A DNA stretch of 64,000 nt, from the IMG/VR virus record IMGVR_UViG_3300033141_003979, positions 1-64,000 of that record; one strand, 5' to 3'. Positions 23,987-31,193 of the stretch are shown in pieces (position 1 is the first letter of the stretch; every line of letters begins with the position of its first letter). The stretch comes from a virus. The notes below the pieces were generated by a model that was given only the letters and a program-made list of their open reading frames with translations, was not told where the DNA came from and did not search any database. The translations under genes were made by a program, and so were the position numbers.

Positions 23987-25744
23987 TTATTGCACCCCTA
24001 CAAAACCTGCTGTAGCTACATTTGGTTTAATATTTCCTCTTGATTTTATCGGCCCTATCTTAGCCATTGTCCCTTCCGCAGCCTCAACAACAACTGTTAT
24101 TAAAGTTTGAGATTTTTCTAAGGCTCGATTAACTGCTTTTTCCAAACCTTGTTGTAAGGCTCTTTCATGTGTTGCTTGTTCAAATAATTTTCTAGGAGGC
24201 CCCATCGGTTCCTTTTCTTCCTCCCATCCTAATCTCTTTTTGATAAATTTTGGCAACCACATTCCTGCTATCATATTCGTCCACTTTCTCATAATTTCTT
24301 TTATGATTATTCCAATTTCTTGCCCTAGAAATTTCCAATTCTCTCTTACCATTTTAATTACTTTTATCCATGCAAAAAAACCTGTAATAATAATGCCTGT
24401 GACTCCAAATTTCGAAGTTAAGATTTTTGTAAGAACCCCCCACCCTTTTGCCATCCAACCAAGACCTATCAATACTGGAGCAATAGCCGCGGCCAATCCC
24501 AAAAATCCTACAATTGTTAATTTGTTTATACTAGACAAACTCTCAAGCCAATCAATTACCGGCTTCAATTTATCAATAAGTTTATCAAGATATGGGATCA
24601 TTACATCACCATAAGCAGCCGCCAACTGCATAACACGATTTTTAAGCATTGATAATCGTGAAGCCATCGTTTTGTATCTAAGTTCAGCCTCTTTTGTTAA
24701 TGCAAGATTCTCTATCCACGCCTTGTTGCCTAATGCCATTGTTTTTCTAAACTTATCACCTGACCCCGATGCCCTTAACAAGGCATCTGACATCCGTATG
24801 CCCTTAAATCCCAACTCATCTAAAATAATATTAATGTTTTCCCCTTCTTTACCCATTGTTGCCAATCCTTCAATAACATCAAGAATAGCAAGCCCGGCAT
24901 TTTCTTCCCAATCTTTTTCAAACTGAGCTGTAGATTTACCAGATACCGAAGCAAAATCATCCATTTTTTGAGTACCAGTGCCAATCTCTTTATCAATCAG
25001 CCTCATGACTTTTGAGAAGGAAGTACCACCAGCCTCAGCCCTAATACCTACTGAACTCAACGAAGCAGAGAGGCTCATTATTTGTGCTTCCGTTAGCCCA
25101 ACTGTTTTACCTGCACCTGCAAGTCGCATCGCCATTTCAACAATTTCTGCTTCTGTTGTAGCTGTATTATTTCCAAGATCAACAATTGTAGATCCTAACC
25201 GTTCCATATCCCCAGCAGCCATTTCTGTAATGTTTGCAAATCGAGCAAGCTGCATAGCCGCATCTCTTGAAGTGAGATTTGTCGTTGCTCCTAGATCCGC
25301 CATGACCTTTGTAAAGCCAAGGATGTCCTGCTGTTTGATTCCTAACTGACCAGCCGCCTCAGCAATACCAAAAATTTCTTCAGTGGCAAGAGGGATTTCT
25401 AATGCCAAGGCCATCAATTCTTTTTTCAATACTGTAAATTCTTTCTCAGTAGCATCCACTGTTTTTCTTACACCAGTGAATGCACTCTCAAAATCAATAG
25501 CCGACTTGATTGCAAGTCCTCCCATTATAGTTAACGGCAAAGTCATCTTCAAGGCCATATCACGACCAACAGCCCCCATCTTCTTTCCGGCGGCGGAAAC
25601 TTTCTCACCTAACTTCTTAAACCCACGGGTAGCCTTGGCCACTGGAGCACTAAGTCTAGTAAGTGCAGTGCCAACTTTTTTAATTGGACCTGTAGCCTTA
25701 TCTATAACGCGAAAAAGAACACTGAGATCATAAGTTTTAGCCAT
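23987..25744 (-). CDS. Tail tape measure protein
   Basis: 585 residues, short for a tape measure, implying a short tail if full length. The TP901-type core is visible: AIDFESAFTGVRKTVDATEK, AAGQLGIKQQDILGFTKVMA, LGATTNLTSRDAAMQLARFA. Two hydrophobic segments around 405-455 (LTIVGFLGLAAAIAPVLIGL…) would insert into the host membrane during ejection. Its ATG overlaps the end of the gpE' frame. Confidence 0.9.
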   Translation of the reverse strand: MAKTYDLSVLFRVIDKATGPIKKVGTALTRLSAPVAKATRGFKKLGEKVSAAGKKMGAVGRDMALKMTLPLTIMGGLAIKSAIDFESAFTGVRKTVDATEKEFTVLKKELMALALEIPLATEEIFGIAEAAGQLGIKQQDILGFTKVMADLGATTNLTSRDAAMQLARFANITEMAAGDMERLGSTIVDLGNNTATTEAEIVEMAMRLAGAGKTVGLTEAQIMSLSASLSSVGIRAEAGGTSFSKVMRLIDKEIGTGTQKMDDFASVSGKSTAQFEKDWEENAGLAILDVIEGLATMGKEGENINIILDELGFKGIRMSDALLRASGSGDKFRKTMALGNKAWIENLALTKEAELRYKTMASRLSMLKNRVMQLAAAYGDVMIPYLDKLIDKLKPVIDWLESLSSINKLTIVGFLGLAAAIAPVLIGLGWMAKGWGVLTKILTSKFGVTGIIITGFFAWIKVIKMVRENWKFLGQEIGIIIKEIMRKWTNMIAGMWLPKFIKKRLGWEEEKEPMGPPRKLFEQATHERALQQGLEKAVNRALEKSQTLITVVVEAAEGTMAKIGPIKSRGNIKPNVATAGFVGVQ

Positions 25745-26167
25745 CTATTTCACTCCCCATCCATTTAGCAACTTTACCAACTCCTTCGTTCCAAAACACG
25801 AGATCATCTATAGTCATTTCCCAGATCTCGTTAGGAGGAAACTTAAAAACATAAGCTATTCCCCAAATGACTTCCCTCCACCCGGAAGGAATTCCCCTAA
25901 AAAAGATTCCAAATCCTCCGCAAATGTCATCAAGTCTTCAAGATCCAATTCATCAACAGACGATTCCGGAAGATCGGCAATAGCAGCAATCAGAGGAATT
26001 AATTCTGCTGGTTCAACCTTCCCTTCCCTTTCCTCAAAATCTTTCGGCAATGCCCTCAGATGTTTTGCCTTGAGGCGGCCAAGTTTCAACTGACTTACCT
26101 CAACTATCCCTCCACCTTCCTTAGGCACAGGGATTGGATATTTCAGTTCAATGATTTTTTCATCCAT
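25737..26167 (-). CDS. gpE-E' tail assembly chaperone, -1 frameshift fusion
   Basis: The zero-frame product (25856-26167, 103 aa, stop at the GGGGAATAG end) is the gpE/Mu gp41 family chaperone: LKYPIPVPKEGGGIVEVSQL, KLGRLKAKHLRALP. At 25898-25904, read on the minus strand, TCT TTT TTA contains the slippery heptamer T TTT TTA in frame. A -1 shift there opens a further 53 codons with WREVIWGIAYVFKFPPNEIW and MTIDDLVFWNEGVGKVAKWM, the usual E' extension, ending in a TAA inside the tape-measure start. The fusion is about 143 aa. Both products are normally needed for tail assembly. Frameshift efficiency is not known. Confidence 0.85.
25898..25904 (-). promoter_or_regulatory. Programmed -1 frameshift site T TTT TTA
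   Basis: In the gpE frame the codons are TCT TTT TTA GGG, so the heptamer T-TTT-TTA is correctly phased for tandem slippage. GGGGAATTCC and downstream G-rich sequence follow. The -1 frame continues to the tape-measure start. Site, phase and gene order match the known mechanism in lambda and P2-like tails. Confidence 0.85.
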
Positions 26168-26179
26168 CTTGTTTTACCT

Positions 26180-26575
26180 CTATGTTTCACTTTTCGTCTC
26201 AGTCCAGAAAGGCCCTTCAAATATGAGTGGGGTTTCTCCCTCTCCACCAGTTATAGTAAAGTTACGAAGACAAGTTGCTTCTGCAAGAGTATATTCCTTC
26301 CCCCCACCAGCCGCTCTAAAAATAACCGTAGCTTTGCCAATAGGTATCGATGCAAAATCAGTCAACATAATGTCATCACGATCAGTCACAGTAACTTCAC
26401 AACGGGCTGTTATTGGGGTCTCAGTATAGCCATGCGGGCCACTATCCCCCATCACAGCTGCCAATTCATAATTGTGCTGTCCGCTTATGCCTATGCCACT
26501 AGCAACTGCACCAGCTTTATTTAAAAGTAAATCTCCATTGACAACTACTTCAATTCTTCCTGTTATTTTTGCCAT
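26180..26575 (-). CDS. Tail tube protein (Mu gpM-like)
   Basis: 131 residues. The sequence (GRIEVVVNGDLLLNKAGAVA; ETPITARCEVTVTDRDDIML; GGGKEYTLAEATCL) is the phage tail tube family of Mu-like myoviruses. It forms the inner tube through which DNA passes, inside the sheath. It lies between sheath and chaperone genes as in Mu. Confidence 0.88.
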   Translation of the reverse strand: MAKITGRIEVVVNGDLLLNKAGAVASGIGISGQHNYELAAVMGDSGPHGYTETPITARCEVTVTDRDDIMLTDFASIPIGKATVIFRAAGGGKEYTLAEATCLRNFTITGGEGETPLIFEGPFWTETKSET

Positions 26576-26604
26576 TGACTCAACCCTCCTTTCATCCTTT
26601 TATC

Positions 26605-28155
26605 CTACAAAATAAACTGAATGTTTGCCGCCAATACCCTGAATTGATTGATTAAATCGCTTGGAAGAAGCACATTCACACGGTTCCTGTCTGCCAAATC
26701 CCTCTCCACAACCAGATTATCAATGAATTCATCAAGATTTTCAATGAGCCCTTTATCTCTCAGTAATGTAAACAGAGCAATTGTCTCCGACCGCACTGTT
26801 TTTGGAGTAGCTACTTTGCTCCCAGGCTGGACAGGGAAAGTATCATCAGCCAATTTAAACCTCGGAATGATGAACCTGTTAACCATCCGCACTTTATACT
26901 GGTAACGGATCTCTGACAATGTTGCCAGCGTTTGAATATCCAGATAGCTAGGATCAGGCAATCCCAAAGCATTTGACTGATAGGAAGTAATACTTCGCTC
27001 AATCAATACATTACCCCCACTATCCACCCTGGAAGTTGCTATGCCATCATATAGCAAGGTATCTCTCTCAGACCGAATGAATCTATCTGCAACGGGCGGA
27101 GGCAAAATGCCTTTCAGCTTCAAAAAATGCAATGGTCTTGCCGGATCATTATTCAGATTCCAAGCTGCTACAGCTCCCCATGCCGCAGCCCATTCTTCTG
27201 ACGTATTCGGAGAATTTTCTACTCCTACAATCGTATTATGAGGACTATTACGTGCGTTGCCTGTGCTGGTTAATCCAGCATGGCTATCTACGGTTGCCGT
27301 AAACGCATGCCCTTGCAAATCCTCAAGTGGCAGGAATCTGTCATCAAGCTCTGTTTCAATCCTTGCCATATTGGCTGTTTCCCAATACGGTTGAATGATA
27401 TAATGGAATTGTTCATCCGCTATCACTGCCCATGCATCAGCAAGAGTAGGATTAGTTGCCCCTCCAGCGAATGAATCATAAAAGGATTTAACACCGGCAG
27501 CGCCCGACCCTCTCAAAAATCCTGCTACCGCAGCGCTCCATGAAAACACAGACGGAATCCCATAACCATAATAGTCTTCTTGGAAGCTGATAAAATTGCC
27601 GAGCGTGCCAGAATTGACAGCACTAAAATCCACTCTGCCATCACTTGTTCCATTTATTGCAGCTACAACTGGAAGAGTAGAGATAGCATTAACTAAAGAG
27701 ACAACAGTAGTCGCAATTGATGCCCCTGATTGATTAGAAACAATCGGCACTTCAATCTCAGTGCCATTAATCATAAAACGGTATGTATAATCCGCCGAGG
27801 CAGTTTCATCAACCATAGCCCCTGAAAAATCAAGTTTAGCTTCTGCCGCAGTCCCAGCAATTCCGCTACCCAAGGCAACAGCATATAACTCGGTGTTAGG
27901 ATTGTTCTCCTTAAACTTATTACACATACGGGCCAGAACAGAACCAGCCCCAAAATAACCATCCGCTAGATTGTCCCTTGTGATTGCCATCAGGGTATCA
28001 AACGCGGCAGTACCAGCTGTAGAAAGCTTCTGCCCGATAATCAATGCCTTATGAGGATTTTGGATAAGGCCTTTCAATGCCCTAGAATTATCAATCTCCA
28101 CATAGACCCCCGGCGTCCGGATATCTGCGGGAATATTGTTAAATGAAATCGCCAT
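26605..28155 (-). CDS. Contractile tail sheath protein (Mu gpL-like)
   Basis: 516 residues. N-terminal ISFNNIPADIRTPGVYVEID with NSRAL is the standard sheath start, and KALIIGQKL and the C-terminal handshake region (PSDLINQFRVLAANIQFIL) are present. It forms the contracting outer layer of the tail, which makes this phage a myovirus. Its Shine-Dalgarno site and start lie within the last codons of the GIY-YIG gene, so the nuclease gene was inserted immediately before it. Confidence 0.92.
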   Translation of the reverse strand: MAISFNNIPADIRTPGVYVEIDNSRALKGLIQNPHKALIIGQKLSTAGTAAFDTLMAITRDNLADGYFGAGSVLARMCNKFKENNPNTELYAVALGSGIAGTAAEAKLDFSGAMVDETASADYTYRFMINGTEIEVPIVSNQSGASIATTVVSLVNAISTLPVVAAINGTSDGRVDFSAVNSGTLGNFISFQEDYYGYGIPSVFSWSAAVAGFLRGSGAAGVKSFYDSFAGGATNPTLADAWAVIADEQFHYIIQPYWETANMARIETELDDRFLPLEDLQGHAFTATVDSHAGLTSTGNARNSPHNTIVGVENSPNTSEEWAAAWGAVAAWNLNNDPARPLHFLKLKGILPPPVADRFIRSERDTLLYDGIATSRVDSGGNVLIERSITSYQSNALGLPDPSYLDIQTLATLSEIRYQYKVRMVNRFIIPRFKLADDTFPVQPGSKVATPKTVRSETIALFTLLRDKGLIENLDEFIDNLVVERDLADRNRVNVLLPSDLINQFRVLAANIQFIL

Positions 28156-28987
28156 GATGCATCCCTCCTTCTTGTTTTAATTTTTCAAGATATCTGATAC
28201 CACCGAGGCGATTCTTATTCCTTTTCTTTGCCTCAGATAATTTTCTTTTGTGCTCATCAGAAAACACCCTCCCTAAATTATACTTATTTCCACGATGAAT
28301 ATCAGCAATTAATTTTTTCGTTTCCTCGGTGTGATATTTGCCATAAAAAGAATTATCTTTTCCCATCCCTTTCCCCTTGTGTATATCAGGCAATCTCTTT
28401 CTATGTTCTTCAGAAAACTTCTTGCCATAGTGATGATTCTTTTCACCTACCATAGCAGCAGACATTTTTCTTTTTGTTTCATCGCTTGCCTTTCTTCCCT
28501 TCTGAATCCTAGATATCCCTTCCCTCCTTTCAACTGTCATTGCCTTTTTACATGACTTAGATATTTTCTTTCTTGATTCTTCAGAATGAAACTTGCCTTT
28601 GAACGGATTAGAATTATTTTTGAAATATTCCTTGAGAGTGTCAGAAATTCTTTCTCTAATTTCCTCAGAAGGAGAAACACCTTTATTCCACCCTCCGATC
28701 TCACTGTTACCATCTCCTCCATCAGTAAGATTATATCCATGAGGGGTTTTAGTATTCAAAAATTTGATATAATATTTCTCTTTCTCGCAAGCATTCTGCC
28801 AATTCTCTACTCTTTCTATCAAACAGAAAGAAAAATTATCCTCTCCGTGTTTTCTTAATGCATTATAAACAATAAGGCTTCCATCTCCTTTTGTATGTTC
28901 TGCCCATCTTCTTTCTAAATCATTGGTAATTCCAACATAGCTCTTCCCGTTTATCTTATTAACTATCTGATAAACAGCAATTGCCAT
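28139..28987 (-). CDS. GIY-YIG homing endonuclease with NUMOD3 repeats
   Basis: 282 residues. The nuclease domain is at the N-terminus: VYQIVNKINGKSYVGITNDL (GIY-YIG variant), RRWAEHTKG with the catalytic Arg, and HGYNLTDGG. Several NUMOD3-type DNA-binding repeats follow (SEESRKKISKSCKKAM, SDETKRKMSAAMVG, SDEHKRKLSEAKKR). It begins in a TAATG overlap with the DUF2635 gene and its end overlaps the sheath start by 17 bases. The start region (AAGGAGGGAT…ATGGCAATT) resembles the sheath start (AAGGAGGGAT…ATGGCGATT), suggesting it inserted at, and took over, the sheath initiation site. Confidence 0.9.
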   Translation of the reverse strand: MAIAVYQIVNKINGKSYVGITNDLERRWAEHTKGDGSLIVYNALRKHGEDNFSFCLIERVENWQNACEKEKYYIKFLNTKTPHGYNLTDGGDGNSEIGGWNKGVSPSEEIRERISDTLKEYFKNNSNPFKGKFHSEESRKKISKSCKKAMTVERREGISRIQKGRKASDETKRKMSAAMVGEKNHHYGKKFSEEHRKRLPDIHKGKGMGKDNSFYGKYHTEETKKLIADIHRGNKYNLGRVFSDEHKRKLSEAKKRNKNRLGGIRYLEKLKQEGGMHHGDFI

Positions 28988-29211
28988 TAGTTATCCCTCC
29001 TTTCTACTTTTGTCTGCCTTGTAATTGTTTTTGTCGCACTAGGTGGTTTACCCCTTGTCACGCACCCGTCCCTTAATCGTCGAAGCCAATACGTGCCCGC
29101 ATAACCTACCAAGTCTCTCATTGCCCCACCAGCAGGCAATGGCTCTTTAGTTATCGGATCACGAACAAGCAATCCTTTGTTTGGTACTAAAAATGCAGCA
29201 TCTCCAGCCAT
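28987..29211 (-). CDS. DUF2635 / Mu gp38-like tail protein
   Basis: 74 residues: NKGLLVRDPITKEPLPAGG is the defining phrase of DUF2635, a small protein always encoded just before the sheath in Mu-like tails. The rest (YWLRRLRDGCV) is also typical. Here it is separated from the sheath by the GIY-YIG gene. Confidence 0.85.
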   Translation of the reverse strand: MAGDAAFLVPNKGLLVRDPITKEPLPAGGAMRDLVGYAGTYWLRRLRDGCVTRGKPPSATKTITRQTKVERRDN

Positions 29212-29234
29212 AATTTCTCGCCTCCTTTTATCGT

Positions 29235-29900
29235 TTAGTGTTCTGAAACTTTAAATCCCATCCCGAAGCCCCCACCAAAAGCTCCATCCCTCGGATCATC
29301 AGTAAAATCTACAATTGATTCCATATCCGGCGGATAAGTCTTCCCTAATACATCTGTCCAAAAATCATCAGTCATATCTGCAAACTGTTGCCCTGCTGGT
29401 CCAATTATAGCCCACTGCGCATATATCGAATCAAAATCATCCAAAGAATCCCTGCCTACATCAATGCCGTCATCGTCATCAATTCTGGTCACAGCCTCAA
29501 ACTCAAACTGGTACCAAAACTGGCTCCTATTTATCCCAAGCACACTTCCTCCGCCATAAGATATGAGGCTTTCCGTACCTGGAATCTGCCAGCCCAGTAA
29601 TGCTGTGAATAATTCTGTCCTGATCTCAAACAAGGAGTCATAAGCAGTTAATCCTGTCTTGTCTTTTTGTGTAGGGGCGTTATCTAACATAACAACTACA
29701 CCAAATCGTTCTGTGATTTTCTGGTTGATGCCACTGTCCAAAGTATTGGCGTTAGTTGTCTCCCCTAATTGAATCACAAAAGCCATCTCTGCCTGCAACG
29801 TTCCACTGAGGGCAAAGGCTAGTTCTGCCGCCCCTGCAATCTTGTTTTCAAAACGTGTGGAAGCTAGGCGTAATTTTAAAACAATCGGACCAAGTCTCAT
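29235..29900 (-). CDS. Tail terminator-like protein (Mu gp37-like)
   Basis: Start set at 29900 (MRLGPIVLKLRLAS): it shares an ATGA with the preceding stop and has AGAGG at good spacing; a longer frame starts at 29942. 221 residues. GAAELAFALSGTLQAEMAFV and DSLFEIRTELFTALLGW are typical of the Mu gp37 tail terminator family, which caps the tube and sheath. An inserted acidic region (RIDDDDGIDVGRDSLDDFDS) is followed by a C-terminal GGGFGMGFK tail like that of the gp48-like protein. Confidence 0.78.
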   Translation of the reverse strand: MRLGPIVLKLRLASTRFENKIAGAAELAFALSGTLQAEMAFVIQLGETTNANTLDSGINQKITERFGVVVMLDNAPTQKDKTGLTAYDSLFEIRTELFTALLGWQIPGTESLISYGGGSVLGINRSQFWYQFEFEAVTRIDDDDGIDVGRDSLDDFDSIYAQWAIIGPAGQQFADMTDDFWTDVLGKTYPPDMESIVDFTDDPRDGAFGGGFGMGFKVSEH

Positions 29901-30229
29901 CCCGTAATCCTCTTTGTACTTATCGGATGCATCTCTCTCCAATAAAATTCCTGCAATAAATAAAATATTTGGACTTTTGATTCTTTTCCTTTATCATTTA
30001 TATAAAGAATCTCCCCTTCTCTAAGTATTCTCTTAACTATCCCTTTTCTAATTCTGCCATATGCAAGAAAGGAGATTTTGCTTCCAATAGTAAAAAGTTG
30101 TTCTACAAAATTAGCAAGAGCTATTTGAAAATCCCGATATTCTTCCATTAATTTCCACATATCTTCAAAGTTCTTTTCAAATTCATTATATGGAAAATCT
30201 AATTCTTTGAATATTCCTTTATATAACAT
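29897..30229 (-). CDS. Hypothetical neck-region protein (110 aa)
   Basis: Lies between the gp10-like and terminator genes. MLYKGIFKELDFPYNEFEKN, then EEYRDFQIALANFVEQLFTI: an N-terminal helical part and a basic beta-like part (KGIVKRILREGEILYINDKG). Clearly more AT-rich than its neighbours, so it may be a later acquisition. No family recognised; ATGA coupling supports expression. Confidence 0.6.
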   Translation of the reverse strand: MLYKGIFKELDFPYNEFEKNFEDMWKLMEEYRDFQIALANFVEQLFTIGSKISFLAYGRIRKGIVKRILREGEILYINDKGKESKVQIFYLLQEFYWREMHPISTKRITG

Positions 30230-30234
30230 TCAAC

Positions 30235-30750
30235 CTACCCCATAATTCCCTCAAAAGATTTTGAAATCCATTCAATTGCCCCTTCTCCAATATTATCCAG
30301 GATTTCTTTTTCATGCTTTTCAACTGCCGGATTCAACCAAGGGCGGGCTTCCATTTTCGGGGTGCCAAACTCCAAAAATTCAGAATATGGGGCCCCCGCT
30401 TTTGATCCAACTTCCATCTCCATCCCTCTTACATCAAACATGATAGTTCGTATCAGCCCTCCGTAATCTATTGCCGGTGGTTCTCCAGGAGCTGATGAAT
30501 AATGTCTTTTTGCCGATTTGAGAAATCCCGTCCCACTCTTTTTGACTTTTCTCCCCTTGCTTCTCCAGTAAAATCTTTTTCCTCGTTTAGTATTACGCAT
30601 TGAAAGGATAATAGTATTGCGGATATCATTTGCTCCAATATGAAGTCTTTTTGCAATTTCACCAGGGATCTTCTCAGCTGCTTTATTAAGGTCATCCCCA
30701 ATCTTACCTAACTTCCTGTTCAATCTAGTCAATGCTTCAGATTCAATCAT
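30235..30750 (-). CDS. HK97 gp10-like neck protein
   Basis: 171 residues. AKRLHIGANDIRNTIILSM, SAPGEPPAIDYGGLIRTIMF, GAPYSEFLEFGTPKMEARPW and NPAVEKHEKEI form the well-known HK97-gp10_like signature. It is a head-tail completion or tail-terminator-adjacent protein. Overlaps its upstream neighbour by four bases. Confidence 0.88.
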   Translation of the reverse strand: MIESEALTRLNRKLGKIGDDLNKAAEKIPGEIAKRLHIGANDIRNTIILSMRNTKRGKRFYWRSKGRKVKKSGTGFLKSAKRHYSSAPGEPPAIDYGGLIRTIMFDVRGMEMEVGSKAGAPYSEFLEFGTPKMEARPWLNPAVEKHEKEILDNIGEGAIEWISKSFEGIMG

Positions 30751-31193
30751 GTTGGATATCCAGTCCCTCTTTCTTCAATCTCTTCAGCATCAATTTCAAG
30801 ATATTCATCTCTTTCATTCTTATTCACTACATCATGAATACGAAATAAACGCCCCTTAACTGTAGATCCCTGCTCTAAGAATAAGTGATAATCAGATTTA
30901 AGCAAGCCTAAATCTTCCATAGAATCAAATCCTATACCAAAATCCCTGGCATAAGCCCTGCCAAGGGAAGAAATTGCCAAGCGTCTAACTTTGAAAACAT
31001 GGGTGGAATTCTCATTGATCTGCTCTCCGCGGATATATCTTGATCCAGACCCTTTGAACCTCATAGGCCTGAGTCCCATCCAAACAGTCATCAAGACATC
31101 AAAGCCCCAATCAAATCCACCATCATCATTGGCAACCTGTGTTGGCTTCCCTATCTGCACTCGTCTGCTGAGGTCTGGTGCAAGCCAGGTCAT
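30747..31193 (-). CDS. Head-tail joining / head closure protein
   Basis: 148 residues. SRRVQIGKPTQVANDDGGFD and WMGLRPMRFKGSGSRYIRGE give the SPP1 gp16 / HK97 gp9-type closure fold; STVKGRLFRIHDVVNK is the usual C-terminal strand region. An extra segment (YARDFGIGFDSMEDLGLLKS) interrupts the fold. Its start is coupled to the glycosyltransferase stop at 31193. Confidence 0.8.
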   Translation of the reverse strand: MTWLAPDLSRRVQIGKPTQVANDDGGFDWGFDVLMTVWMGLRPMRFKGSGSRYIRGEQINENSTHVFKVRRLAISSLGRAYARDFGIGFDSMEDLGLLKSDYHLFLEQGSTVKGRLFRIHDVVNKNERDEYLEIDAEEIEERGTGYPT

